Under the pieces are notes generated by a model that worked only from the letters and a program-made list of their open reading frames with translations, was not told the origin of the DNA and ran no database searches. This document shows, piece after piece, positions 27,285-37,036 of a DNA stretch of 64,000 bases (positions are counted from its first letter, which is position 1; every line of letters begins with the position of its first letter). Origin of the DNA: Glaciecola sp. 33A (GTDB taxonomy: Bacteria > Pseudomonadota > Gammaproteobacteria > Enterobacterales > Alteromonadaceae); the NCBI RefSeq assembly GCF_002836745.1, contig NZ_PJAR01000024.1:203174-267173 (forward strand), read 5' to 3'. Both the position numbers and the translations under genes were made by a program.

Positions 27285-29978
27285 TTATAATTGCCAGCGA
27301 AATCCTATCTCGAAAGTGCGGCCATACTCTTCGAATTGGGCATTCCTGTTGCGCATATCAAAGTAGTTATAAAAACCCTCGTTGGTTAAATTAATGGCAT
27401 TAGCATAAATATTGAGGTCGTCATTAATGAAATATTTACCGGAGAAATCTATATGTTGATAATCATCTTCAATACGCAACATATCACCATCAATCTCTTC
27501 TAAGTTATCACTCTTATAGGACATAGTTAGGCGCAGAGACCACTTATTATTCTCATATCCCACGGTGAGATTTCCAATCCTATCTGATTGGTTTGGCAAG
27601 TCGGTTTCAAATTTTTCGCCGTCTAAAAAGGTCGTTGCATCTGTACTTGAAAAAGTCGCGTTAGCGGCAAGTAATAAGCCATTATCAAACGCCTTTACCC
27701 AAGACAATTCGATTCCGGTTAATGTCGCCTTATCTCCATTAAGCGGCTGAAAAACTTCCTTAAAACCCTGCCATTGCTCGGTGCCCGCGACATCTGCAAC
27801 TATAATGAAGTTATCAATTTCTTTATAGAATAGGCCCGCTGATAATACGCCAATAGTGCCGGGGTAGTATTCAAGGGATAAATCAAAGTTGTCAGATTCG
27901 TAGGGTTGCAACTGCGGATTTCCTACTTCGGCCTCGCGCTCTGTAACAAATTCACCATCATCCTCCTCTGTGTTTGACTCAATAATTTGAAACGCCGCGG
28001 ATTGTTCAAATATTGGGCGTGAAATCGTTTGTGAAAATGCGCCGCGCAACATCACTTCATCGGAAAAAGCATAGCGGGCATTTATGCTAAATAACAGGTA
28101 GTCATAATCTCGCTCAGTAACCCAAGGAGTGTTAACGACTTCTTCTATGTCATTTTCCTCATCATTAATTAGTTCGACACGCGTACCGGAGGTGGTGAAT
28201 TCAGTTTTTTCATATCGAATGCCGGCGACAAGTCGCAGTTTATTCCAATCAAATTGGCTCATGACATAAGCCGCAAAAATGTCTTCAGTGCTGATATATG
28301 AAGCACCATTGGATTCAACTTCTGAATCTAATGCGTCAAGCTCTAACGAGGGTAGCTGTTGTGCAAAGTCTTCCCTAAGCAGCCCTCGGTTTAAACCGGG
28401 ACCAAAACTGCCGAGCCCATAGTTGAGTTCATCGGTAGCGAATCTGCTCGCGTCTACACTGTCAAAGTCACCACCATAGATACTTATATTAGCTCTTGCT
28501 GATTTCTCACGTTGACGGTATTTAAGACCAGATTTAACTAGGGTAAGACCATTTTTGTTTTCAAAAGACTTAGTAATATTCCCTTGAATGCTGGTCTCAA
28601 TATCCTTCGCTAGATTTCCCTCAAAACTAATTTCATCAAGATCGTAATTGGCTAAATCGTTAGCCATCGCGTTAACCGAAATTTGTGGTATCTGACGTGC
28701 TAAGTTTGCCTCTACACTCGGATTTTCTGACACAAAAACGTAGTAAAGCGCGTTAGGTTCTTTCTCATCCGACTTTGCATAGCCTAGTTGATAATCCAGT
28801 AACCAAGACCCTCGTTGATGCTCACCGCCGGTTGCTAGTGTGAAGATTGTCTGGGTTTCTTTGCGGTCCTTTGATTCACGTTCTATTTCAGAGTCCTCGC
28901 CATCCAGCGTAAAAATATTTGCTTGGCGGAATTCGTCGTCAGAAAATTCACTATACAGTGTGCGCATGAAAAATTCGTCATTGAAATTGGGACGATAATC
29001 GAGGTTTATTGCTGTGCCCAAACGTTCCCTAGTGATACTGTAGTGACGTTGTTCGGCCTCATCATCGCCATTTGATTCGATGTTATCAGAGCCAAAATCG
29101 CGTTTAAAATAAGACACTGCGGCAGCCACTCCAAAGGTATCATCAATTAATCGAGTTAGGGTAATAGATGCTTTGGGAGCGAGCTTATCACGCAACTGAT
29201 TTTGACTTAATCCACCTGAGATTATGGTTGTGTCCTGTGTACGGTCAAAGGCGCTAATACTTTTTACATTGATAGCGCCACCAACTGCATCCGCATCCAT
29301 ATCCGCAGATATAGTCTTGGATACTTCTAAGGTTTGGATCAGCTCAGAGGGAATGACATCTAAGGCAACAGACCTTACACCCGCTTCTGGTGAAGGAATA
29401 TTGAGACCGTTGATCGTGACGCTATTAAGGTTAGGGTCGATGCCTCTGATCCCAACAAAACGCCCTTCACCTTGATCTCTCTCAATAGAAATACCAGGTA
29501 ATCGTTGCAATGATTCAGCGGCATTTTGATCTGGGAAATCACCAATCGCATCAGCTGACACTACCGATATAATATTACGTGCGTTGCGCTGTTGATTAAG
29601 AGCGGTCGCTTTGCCACTGCGTTGACCACGAACTATTATTTCGTCAAGCGCTGCTTCCTGCGCACGCAATTCAATTGTAGGTAATATGTTTTCACCCAAG
29701 CTCACAATCACCTTTTGAGTAATAGTTTGCGCGCCTAAATAGGTGATTTTTAATTCATATTCGCCTGCTGGCAGGTTAGGAAAACGAAACGTACCATCAG
29801 TTCTAGATAAAGATGTGCGATTTAATTCTTCTATTTCTACTTTAGCACCTGCAAAAACTCGTTGGTTATTTTGGTCTGTCAATTTTCCAAACAGACTCGC
29901 GGTTTGCTGTGCCATTGCTAAAGAACCTGCTGCTGCAAGGCCAACTGCCATAGCTAATTTACTTAATTTATTGCGCAT
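27285..29978 (-). CDS. TonB-dependent receptor with N-terminal carboxypeptidase-regulatory-like domain, phytate module
   Basis: 897 residues. Signal peptide (to about AMAQQ), a beta-sandwich extension (FGKLTDQNNQRVFAGAKVEIEELNRTSLSRTDGTFRFPNLPAGEYEL, about 29-75), TonB box DEIIVRGQR, plug (LQRLPGISIERDQGEGRFVGIRGIDPNLNSVTINGLNI) and a barrel ending IGFRWQL. It lies 86 bp upstream of the phosphatase and phytase genes on the same strand; coupling of beta-propeller phytase genes with TonB receptors is known in marine and soil bacteria. Substrate is therefore likely phytate or an inositol phosphate. A Pho box lies 73 bp before the start. Confidence 0.87.
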   Translation of the reverse strand: MRNKLSKLAMAVGLAAAGSLAMAQQTASLFGKLTDQNNQRVFAGAKVEIEELNRTSLSRTDGTFRFPNLPAGEYELKITYLGAQTITQKVIVSLGENILPTIELRAQEAALDEIIVRGQRSGKATALNQQRNARNIISVVSADAIGDFPDQNAAESLQRLPGISIERDQGEGRFVGIRGIDPNLNSVTINGLNIPSPEAGVRSVALDVIPSELIQTLEVSKTISADMDADAVGGAINVKSISAFDRTQDTTIISGGLSQNQLRDKLAPKASITLTRLIDDTFGVAAAVSYFKRDFGSDNIESNGDDEAEQRHYSITRERLGTAINLDYRPNFNDEFFMRTLYSEFSDDEFRQANIFTLDGEDSEIERESKDRKETQTIFTLATGGEHQRGSWLLDYQLGYAKSDEKEPNALYYVFVSENPSVEANLARQIPQISVNAMANDLANYDLDEISFEGNLAKDIETSIQGNITKSFENKNGLTLVKSGLKYRQREKSARANISIYGGDFDSVDASRFATDELNYGLGSFGPGLNRGLLREDFAQQLPSLELDALDSEVESNGASYISTEDIFAAYVMSQFDWNKLRLVAGIRYEKTEFTTSGTRVELINDEENDIEEVVNTPWVTERDYDYLLFSINARYAFSDEVMLRGAFSQTISRPIFEQSAAFQIIESNTEEDDGEFVTEREAEVGNPQLQPYESDNFDLSLEYYPGTIGVLSAGLFYKEIDNFIIVADVAGTEQWQGFKEVFQPLNGDKATLTGIELSWVKAFDNGLLLAANATFSSTDATTFLDGEKFETDLPNQSDRIGNLTVGYENNKWSLRLTMSYKSDNLEEIDGDMLRIEDDYQHIDFSGKYFINDDLNIYANAINLTNEGFYNYFDMRNRNAQFEEYGRTFEIGFRWQL

Positions 29979-30050
29979 ACCTTTACCCTTATCTTGTGCA
30001 TACGATATTAGAAAACGTCGCTCACACTAGATGCGGATTATTACATTGAA

Positions 30051-30068
30051 GTGACAGTTATTTGACCG
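30051..30068 (-). promoter_or_regulatory. Pho box upstream of the phytate operon
   Basis: Minus-strand sequence CGGTCAAATAACTGTCAC, against the PhoB consensus CTGTCATAAAWCTGTCAY: two heptamers 11 bp apart with most positions matching. A possible -10 (TAATAA) follows seven bases downstream. Predicts induction by phosphate starvation. Confidence 0.7.
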
Positions 30069-30341
30069 TATTACTACATTCTCTCGTTTATCTTCGATTC
30101 GTCTTCAGATTAGGGTTCGATGAGCTAGAATGACCCCCCTCGCAAGCGGCACTCTGATTGCTCAATTAATACCTACGCTCAATTAATTACAACATATTCA
30201 TTTTTGTGTCACATCGCTGAGCCAATATGACCCTTCACAACAATAATTAAGCAGGTGAGGGTGTTTGCTGGATCTTGCCATAATTTAATTTTGTTTATGT
30301 TAGTAAGAAATATCAACGATTAATGCCCAGGAGCACACTGC

Positions 30342-31241
30342 ATGAAGTTTGACCTCATTATGCAACATTCACGTTTAGTCATCTTTCACGTGAGCTTATT
30401 ATTGATGGCGATATTACTATCCAGTATCAGCGGCGAGTTGGTGGTTTTGGCAACGGTAGAATGGTCAGATGTTATTGGCGAAGGCAGCGTTGCACTTCTG
30501 ACTATATTTTGGACGTTTGCGGTTATGATGAGTCGCCCATCGGGTAAAGTAACAAACTTGCTTGTGATAGGACTGAGTTTAGTTACCTTTTCAGCGATGT
30601 TAGATTTATTTGACGAATTTATGGACCCTATTAGCTCTATAAACTGGATTAGCTTATTTGAGTCGATACCTGCGGCTATTGGTATGCTTGTTATGAGTTA
30701 TGCATTATATCTATGGCATCTAGAGCAATTGGCCCTTAACCAGCAGTTACGCCGACGAGAGCTCGATTATAGATGGCATCAAGAGATTGATGCAGTGACC
30801 TTGCTTTATCGTGGCAGCTACTGGAAAGAACGCGCAAGAAAGCTTGCCAGTAATAAGGTACCAGCTTCTATTATCGTCGTTGATGTGGTTAATTTTTCAT
30901 TTGTTAATACGCAATATGGGATCGTCGAAGGGGATCGTATTTTACGAGAAATTGCCCACTTACTCTTAATGAATATTAGAAAAACGGACTTAGTCTGCCG
31001 CTATGCGGGTGATAGATTTGTCATACTGCTGCCAAACACTAAGCTAGAAGATGCCTTATTATTGGTTAATCAAATTCAGTGCAGTATTGAAAGTGTCGCG
31101 TTTAAGCCTAGTAGTAAAAAGATTTCTTTATTTACTAAGGTTAAGAGCGTCGTTGGCTGCTTGGCGCTAACTGAAACAATTGAAAATACGCTGAGCCACC
31201 TTAATCAAGAACTGGATGAATTAGGCGAGCGAGTAGCCTGA
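30342..31241 (+). CDS. Membrane protein with degenerate GGDEF domain
   Basis: 299 residues. Four hydrophobic segments in the first 130 residues (for example VIFHVSLLLMAILLSSI and IGMLVMSYALYLW), then a GGDEF-fold domain from about 150 (IDAVTLLYRGSYW ... VCRYAGDRFVILLPN). The active-site motif reads AGDRF instead of GGDEF and the usual metal aspartate segment is VDVVNFSFVN, so c-di-GMP synthesis is unlikely; it may be a binding or partner protein. It overlaps the AraC regulator gene by one base (TGATG), which points to joint signalling. Confidence 0.78.
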   Translation: MKFDLIMQHSRLVIFHVSLLLMAILLSSISGELVVLATVEWSDVIGEGSVALLTIFWTFAVMMSRPSGKVTNLLVIGLSLVTFSAMLDLFDEFMDPISSINWISLFESIPAAIGMLVMSYALYLWHLEQLALNQQLRRRELDYRWHQEIDAVTLLYRGSYWKERARKLASNKVPASIIVVDVVNFSFVNTQYGIVEGDRILREIAHLLLMNIRKTDLVCRYAGDRFVILLPNTKLEDALLLVNQIQCSIESVAFKPSSKKISLFTKVKSVVGCLALTETIENTLSHLNQELDELGERVA

Positions 31242-32251
31242 TGCTTAGCGGCTGCTTAACCAATAAAACGAAAGCGTTTAACGCAAACTACATGGCGTCT
31301 AATTTGTATACACTGGCAACCGCGCGAGGCGCAAACAAAGATAAACTCCTGCATGGTACGGGTATATTTACTGATGACTTTACTAATAATAGATTACTTA
31401 GCGCTAAACAACTGTTAATACTTATTCAAAATGCGCAACACTTATGCACAGGTAATGATCTTGCTTTTCAATTTGGCCACAGCTTAGTAAATACCATTGA
31501 TATACAGCAGCCAGATTTAGTTGCCGCATTAAAAAGCGCAAGTAATTTTGTTGGCTGCATGAGAGTGTTATCGATAATTAATGCTCAAATTTTTCCCTTT
31601 ATGTCGGCGCACACGTTTAAAGATCGTGAGCATGTTTATATTGTTCTACAAGATTCGATTGGTTTACGAAAAAACCAACGTTTTATGATCGAAGCTAGTT
31701 GCACCGCCCTTGTTGCTATATCAAAAATATGCGTTGGACGGCGTTTAAAGTTTTCATTTTTATTCCCATTTTTACGACCAAAACATATTTATGAGTACGA
31801 GGAAAACTTAGGCAGCCGGCTCACTTTTTGTCATCCAATGTTAAGTATAAAGATACCCATTTCGGAACTAGAAATACCCTGCCCTGATAGGCATTTAGGA
31901 TTAAATCGTTATGCGCTTAAAACAGTCATAAATAAACGTTTCTACAAATTTAGTCTGATGGATAAGATACGCAGTCAATTGCGCTCCAAACCCAATCTAA
32001 GCTTGCCTGAAATCGCAACATTGAACGGTCTTAGCCCAGCATCGTTAAAACGAGCATTAAAAGTTCATCACATCAGTTTTCAGCAGCTAGTGGATGAGTT
32101 GTGTTGTCAAGAAGCCCTATATTATTTACACATACAGAAGCTAAAAAACGAACAAAGCGCGAGTCATATGCGCTTTAATGACGTTAATAATTTTAGACGC
32201 GCGGTAAAACGCTGCACTGGCTTAACGCCCAGTGAATTGCGGCAAGCTTAA
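31241..32251 (+). CDS. AraC-family transcriptional regulator (OruR-type)
   Basis: 336 residues. N-terminal arabinose-binding-like domain of the OruR/ArgR type (LLHGTGIFTDDF, LCTGNDLAFQFGHSL), and a C-terminal AraC DNA-binding domain from about 245 (SLPEIATLNGLSPASLKRALKVHHISFQQL ... NFRRAVKRCTGLTPSELRQ). Its ATG overlaps the stop of the degenerate-GGDEF gene. It converges on a FecA-like receptor gene; the target is unknown. ATG 31241 is used because of the coupling, but an internal Met at codon 18 is also possible. Confidence 0.82.
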   Translation: MLSGCLTNKTKAFNANYMASNLYTLATARGANKDKLLHGTGIFTDDFTNNRLLSAKQLLILIQNAQHLCTGNDLAFQFGHSLVNTIDIQQPDLVAALKSASNFVGCMRVLSIINAQIFPFMSAHTFKDREHVYIVLQDSIGLRKNQRFMIEASCTALVAISKICVGRRLKFSFLFPFLRPKHIYEYEENLGSRLTFCHPMLSIKIPISELEIPCPDRHLGLNRYALKTVINKRFYKFSLMDKIRSQLRSKPNLSLPEIATLNGLSPASLKRALKVHHISFQQLVDELCCQEALYYLHIQKLKNEQSASHMRFNDVNNFRRAVKRCTGLTPSELRQA

Positions 32252-32285
32252 AATACGCCAGTCTTGCCGCCATCATAATCACTTT

Positions 32286-34472
32286 CTAAAATTGATATCT
32301 GTAGCCTACTTGCAACGAACGTGGCTTACCCACTTGCAAGCCCCCGTGCTGGCGGGTAACTGCGTATTCTTTGTCGAACAGGTTATCCACCACTGCATAC
32401 AGACTTTGCTTATCATCAATTTGGTAGTTGGCTGATATGTCCACCACGGTTCGTGCTTTCACGCCGTTGTTCTCGTCAATGTTATTATTGCCCGCAACAA
32501 CTCGCATTTCATCAACATATTTAATCGCGGCTAACACCTGCCAATTATCGCCAGCAATACCGCTTTCTAATTGCCAAGTTACTTTAGGCAAATATGGAAT
32601 GTCGAAACCTGCTTCCACGCTGCCCCAAAGGCCTAATTCAGACTCAAAGGTTTCTCCAAATTCTGCGCTAGAATACGTATAGTTTAATCGAGTAGGTACG
32701 GCAAAACTGTCGAATTCGGCGCGGTGATTGATCACAAATTCAAGGCCTGATATATCTACTTTACCAGCGTTGTATTGCTGACCGATTAAGTCACTGTTAC
32801 ATCCTTGGCTAGCAGTGCAGTTACCATGCAGATTATCAAGTTTAGTTACAAATCCGATCAACTCTCCGTTAACACTGTCGTAGCTAAAACGTCCGCCAAA
32901 CTCATAATTCCAGCCTTCCTCATTGTCAGCCTTATTGTTACCAGGTGACGGTGGTGCAAACGCTTTTTGTACACCTGCCAACAAAACCCAGTTATCGTTT
33001 GCTTGATAAGTGGCGCCGACACTAGGTAAAAATGCGCTAACTTCGTTGTTACGTTCGCTGGGGTCTGCAGAGCGCAGCGGATCAGTTTTGCCCCAATCGT
33101 CACGGGCTAAATTCACATTTTCATAGCGAACGCCAGCGGTCACGATAAAATCACCAAAGGTCATTTTGTCTTTAACGAAAAAGCTGTAGGCGTTAGCACT
33201 GTCAATTCGGTTTGAATCAGTGCCAGGAACCCCTGCATCAATAACACTCATGGAAAAATCAGCAGCAAGAGCGTATTGATCAACCCACTGAAATCTATCC
33301 ATCTCATCGTTATGCACTCGAGCGCCAATATTGATTTGATGATTATTTAAATACAACCCGAATTGGCCCTGAATACCGCGTGACAAGTAATCACGGTTAT
33401 TGGCTTTTAAAGTCACTGTAATATCGTCAGGTGCGCCGCCCATAGAAACAGCAGTATCGAAGTTGCTGGCAATTTCTTCTGCCCCACTGCCCAGACTACT
33501 GCCATTTATTTTTGATACTTTGTACCAGTTTCTACCAAAGTCGTTAATGTACGCAATAACACTTAAGTCCATGTTCTCAGAAATAATATAATCGTAATGC
33601 ACAGACGCATGTTTATGCTCGGTGGACATGTCGTCAAGTTGGGTAGCGGAATAGCGTTGATATGGATTTTCATTAAAATCTTGTTGAGTCAGCCCCACAT
33701 AGGTCTCATCAGAAGATTCATCGGAATACTTGAGCTTAAATTCTAACTGGTGGCGTTTGTCGTCATCTAAATAAATATCAAATTTAGTCAACAAATCTGT
33801 TTTGTTAAAACCGGTATCTTGACCGGAATTGAGGTTTTTAAATCCATCTGCTTGGTAGTTATAAATTTCTACTAGGCCCCCACTAGTTTCATTTCGTCCG
33901 CCAACAAACGTGTGTAATTTAGAAAAACCATCGCTTCCAAGTGCTAAATCGAACTTTCCACCCAAGGCGTCTTGTGGAACGGCAGTAGAGACTAAGTTAA
34001 TAACACCACCGCTGGTACGCGGGCCATATTCAATACTAGAGCCCCCTTTCAGTATTTCAACTGCCTGCATACGGCCAACAGTAGGGAAGTAATATGCCGC
34101 CGGACTTGCATAAGGAGCAGGAGCGGCTAGCACACCATCTTCCATTATAGTAATTTTTTCGGAGCGATCAGAACTTGACCCACGCATACCAATGTTGGGG
34201 CGTAATCCGTAACCATCTTCTTCCACAAAGTAGACACCGGCGGTAGAGGATAAAATACGCTGAATGTCTGTAGTAGCATAGGTATCTAGCATTTCTTTGC
34301 TGATATATGCGCCTGAACCGGGAAGCGCAGATACTGCCGCGGCAGACCCAAAAATGGTGATTTGCTCAATATTATCGGTGTTTGTAACAGCTGTTGATCC
34401 AACAGCAGAAGAAGTAAATACAACGCCCATTAATATGGAAGAAATACCTAGGGAAAGCTTAGAAAATTGCAA
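32286..34472 (-). CDS. FecA-like TonB-dependent siderophore/ferric citrate receptor
   Basis: 728 residues. Signal peptide (MQFSKLSLGISSILMGVVFTSSA), plug with the FecA/PupA-type signature DIQRILSSTAGVYFVEEDGYGLRPNIGMRGSSSDRSEKITIMEDGV and the LKGGSSIEYGPRTSGGVINLVS motif, and a barrel ending VGYRYQF. There is no N-terminal signalling extension, so no sigma-factor relay is expected. A Fur box precedes it, supporting iron uptake. Ferric dicitrate is the best guess of ligand but other chelates are possible. Confidence 0.85.
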   Translation of the reverse strand: MQFSKLSLGISSILMGVVFTSSAVGSTAVTNTDNIEQITIFGSAAAVSALPGSGAYISKEMLDTYATTDIQRILSSTAGVYFVEEDGYGLRPNIGMRGSSSDRSEKITIMEDGVLAAPAPYASPAAYYFPTVGRMQAVEILKGGSSIEYGPRTSGGVINLVSTAVPQDALGGKFDLALGSDGFSKLHTFVGGRNETSGGLVEIYNYQADGFKNLNSGQDTGFNKTDLLTKFDIYLDDDKRHQLEFKLKYSDESSDETYVGLTQQDFNENPYQRYSATQLDDMSTEHKHASVHYDYIISENMDLSVIAYINDFGRNWYKVSKINGSSLGSGAEEIASNFDTAVSMGGAPDDITVTLKANNRDYLSRGIQGQFGLYLNNHQINIGARVHNDEMDRFQWVDQYALAADFSMSVIDAGVPGTDSNRIDSANAYSFFVKDKMTFGDFIVTAGVRYENVNLARDDWGKTDPLRSADPSERNNEVSAFLPSVGATYQANDNWVLLAGVQKAFAPPSPGNNKADNEEGWNYEFGGRFSYDSVNGELIGFVTKLDNLHGNCTASQGCNSDLIGQQYNAGKVDISGLEFVINHRAEFDSFAVPTRLNYTYSSAEFGETFESELGLWGSVEAGFDIPYLPKVTWQLESGIAGDNWQVLAAIKYVDEMRVVAGNNNIDENNGVKARTVVDISANYQIDDKQSLYAVVDNLFDKEYAVTRQHGGLQVGKPRSLQVGYRYQF

Positions 34473-34531
34473 AAAATTGACTCCTTGTTAAATACATATG
34501 TGTCGGCAAGGACGTATTCAAACATAAATAC

Positions 34532-34552
34532 AAATAAGAATCAAACTCATTT
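34532..34552 (-). promoter_or_regulatory. Fur box upstream of the FecA-like receptor
   Basis: Minus-strand AAATGAG-N7-CTTATTT, where N7 is TTTGATT. Compared with the common form AAATGAGAAT-N-ATTCTCATTT, 18 of 21 bases agree by hand count. It lies 60 bp upstream of the receptor start. Confidence 0.68.
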
Positions 34553-34940
34553 GTGTTTATATTATTTTTGGTGTGCTCTGGTTATTGCCCAATAAAGCGC
34601 ATCATTGTTTAAAAAACGAGATTATTGTGGGTTTATGAATGCGGTAATTGATCGGTAAAATAGACTTCAGTGACTATTATTGTGCTAGGTTATTAGCTTG
34701 CCAATATCATTCCTACGATCCTCACTATAGAGGTCAGCGCTGATTTGAGTTCGATTTTATTTACGCCTTTTGCTGCGATATCTTTACGCTGATTAACGCG
34801 ATTAGCTATTTCGTCAATACAGGCCATAAATGCCTGTTCTATTTCTGGCATCCTCAGTTTGGTAGTACCTGTATCAAGTCGCCATTGACCATGAAACCGA
34901 CAGCTCGGGTGATAAAGTACTTGTCGAAGTTTGATGCTGT

Positions 34941-36320
34941 CTAACTCATAGATGCCGCCTTTGAGAGCCTCCGAATTTCTCGCTTTGTATAAAAGTATGC
35001 CACCACAGCACTGAGTATCACCACGATAACTATTGTGTAAAACATCGATTCTACCGGATAGCCCCAAAGCACGATGAGCACGTAGTTTATGACTGCAGGG
35101 ACGACGAGCTGCCTCGCGATACCCAGATACATAGGGAACATGGGCTTGCGCATAGCTTGCAGAACCGCCACACTCTGAAACAGCACCACATAAGCATAGA
35201 ATGCCAATGTGTCGATCCTGAGATAAGTTACGCCGATGCTCTTTATGGTTTCGTTGTCGGTAAACAGGCGCATCATGAGTGGGGACAAAAAGTACATGAC
35301 CGGTATAGATACTAATGCCATTACCAGTCCGATTAACAAGCTTTTTTGATACGCTTCGGCTACTCGGGCGTTTTTTCCAGCCCCCATGTTTTGACCTGCA
35401 ATGGCCATGAGCGCGCTATTCAAACCCAGCGCTGGTAGCAAGAGGACTTGTTCGAGTCGCAAGCCCACTGTGTAACCTGCCACGTAGTTACTGCCAAACT
35501 GCCCAATGAGTGCCACTGTGATGAAGCCACCGAGAATAATAGTGAGCATGTTGAAACTGGCAGGCAGTACTTGCTTGAATAGCATTTGCCAGTGCGGCCA
35601 GTCAAATTCCGGCCTGATACGAATGTGCAGCCGTTTGGCAAGCACCCGCAATAAATAGAATGCGGTGGCTATCTTGATGACGACCGTGGCTAATGCAAGG
35701 CCGGTTACGCCGAGGTTAAAACCGAACATAAATAGCGGGTTTAATGCAAAGTTTGCAAAGAAGCCAATGGCGAGTGCGTTGCGATTAGATTTGGTATCAC
35801 CTAGCGCCATTAAAGCACCGGCGGCGCCAAAGGAGAGCGTAAAGCCGATAGAACCGGCTAAGGTAACCCACAGATATTCCATGGCTAACGGTTCAATATG
35901 AGGTTCCGCACCCAGGAAAACTACCAGTGGTTGCGCGGCGAAAGCACCGATTAAGAACGACAAAATACTGAATCCAATCGCCATGCCGGTGACATTATTA
36001 ATCCAGCCCTTGACCTCGTTTGTTTCACCGCGCCCTGCACCAGGCGCAATCATGGCTGACGCACCGGCTTGCATTCCGATACCGATGGACAGCAACAGGA
36101 AGAAAACGCTGGCGGCTATCGACAAGCCAGCAAGTGCATCGTCAGACAGATAGCCGGCATACCAGATGTCAGTAAGATTGTATAAGGTGTTGAACACCAT
36201 GCCCATTGAAGCGGGAATAGATAAACGGATCATGTGGCCAATTATTGAGCCGGTGATTAATGTCGGGGCAGGCTGAGTGTGTTTCAAAGTGAAGTTCGCG
36301 TAAATAAGCTGGCGGTGCAT
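34941..36320 (-). CDS. MATE-family multidrug/sodium antiporter
   Basis: About 459 residues from ATG 36318-36320; a TTG at 36360-36362 would add 14 residues and has no better site. Twelve hydrophobic helices with the MATE layout: IGHMIRLSIPASMGMVFNTLYNLTDIWYAGYLSDDALAGLSIA at the start and MAIAGQNMGAGKNARVAEAYQKSLLIGL at the opening of the second half. It exports drugs or metabolites in exchange for sodium or protons. A broken AraC-type gene lies divergently upstream and may once have regulated it. Confidence 0.85.
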   Translation of the reverse strand: MHRQLIYANFTLKHTQPAPTLITGSIIGHMIRLSIPASMGMVFNTLYNLTDIWYAGYLSDDALAGLSIAASVFFLLLSIGIGMQAGASAMIAPGAGRGETNEVKGWINNVTGMAIGFSILSFLIGAFAAQPLVVFLGAEPHIEPLAMEYLWVTLAGSIGFTLSFGAAGALMALGDTKSNRNALAIGFFANFALNPLFMFGFNLGVTGLALATVVIKIATAFYLLRVLAKRLHIRIRPEFDWPHWQMLFKQVLPASFNMLTIILGGFITVALIGQFGSNYVAGYTVGLRLEQVLLLPALGLNSALMAIAGQNMGAGKNARVAEAYQKSLLIGLVMALVSIPVMYFLSPLMMRLFTDNETIKSIGVTYLRIDTLAFYAYVVLFQSVAVLQAMRKPMFPMYLGIARQLVVPAVINYVLIVLWGYPVESMFYTIVIVVILSAVVAYFYTKREIRRLSKAASMS

Positions 36321-36541
36321 GCCGCAATTTTCAGCGTAACTAGTCTCATTCTTTACCCTCAAGTATGCTGCTGTTTGATTTTTTCATTGTCTGGTTTACC
36401 GCTGCCAACGATTGTAAGAAGAATCAATATTATAAGCGATTTGTGCGCAGAGTTAACCCCCCGTTGGAAAAAATGCTTACAGGCTGGCCCTACCAGTAAA
36501 TACCCTTGCTATGTCTTCAGCCGTATCACTACTTTGCGCGC

Positions 36542-36996
36542 ACACATATAAGTAATGTGGTTAACCGAGGGGCTAACGAACAGCAGATATTGGCTGGAGC
36601 GGGTCTCACATCTGCGCAGTTGCAGCAACTGAAATATCAGGTGTCACCGGCGCAGTTAGCGAGCATCATAAAAAGTTGTTGGCGCGTCAATGGAGACTGC
36701 AACAAACGGGTAATAGTGTATTCTGTTACGTGAATGCTAATTTTAAAACAAAAACCATAGAGAATGGGTCAAACAGCCTATTAATCGAGTTTCTGTTATT
36801 CACCTTCCACCGATTTCAAGTTGGCTAATCGGCGAGTTTATGCCATTAAATAAAGTATATGTGCAGCACACTAGGCCTGCTCATTATGAAGAATATCGTT
36901 TACTGTTTGCGTGAATCCCTTTATCAAGCTCCCTTGCAGTTGTTTAAAAAACAGACAGGGGTATCGCCAAGCACTTATCGTCGTTATCGCTCTTAA
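36542..36996 (+). pseudogene. Decayed AraC-family regulator
   Basis: Fragments of one protein in different frames. First ISNVVNRGANEQQILAGAGLTSAQLQQLKYQVSPAQLASIIKSCW (start of the arabinose-binding-like domain, 36552-36700), then ISSWLIGEFMPLNKVYVQHTRPAHYEEYRLLFA and stop (about 36800-36915), then LQLFKKQTGVSPSTYRRYRS and stop at 36994-36996, the very end of the AraC DNA-binding domain. Most of the recognition region is deleted and frames are broken, so no functional regulator remains. It faces away from the MATE gene. Confidence 0.8.
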
Positions 36997-37036
36997 TAAA
37001 GTTAAGTGGCATTGGCAAAGATCACCTGATGTTTGT

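Noticed and set aside
34693-35067. Minus-strand frame of 124 codons overlapping the end of the MATE gene
   Set aside because: Its first third is an out-of-frame reading of the MATE gene. The rest (MPEIEQAFMACIDEIANRVNQ...) could be a 50-residue protein or a gene scrap, but no family or ribosome-binding site supports it.
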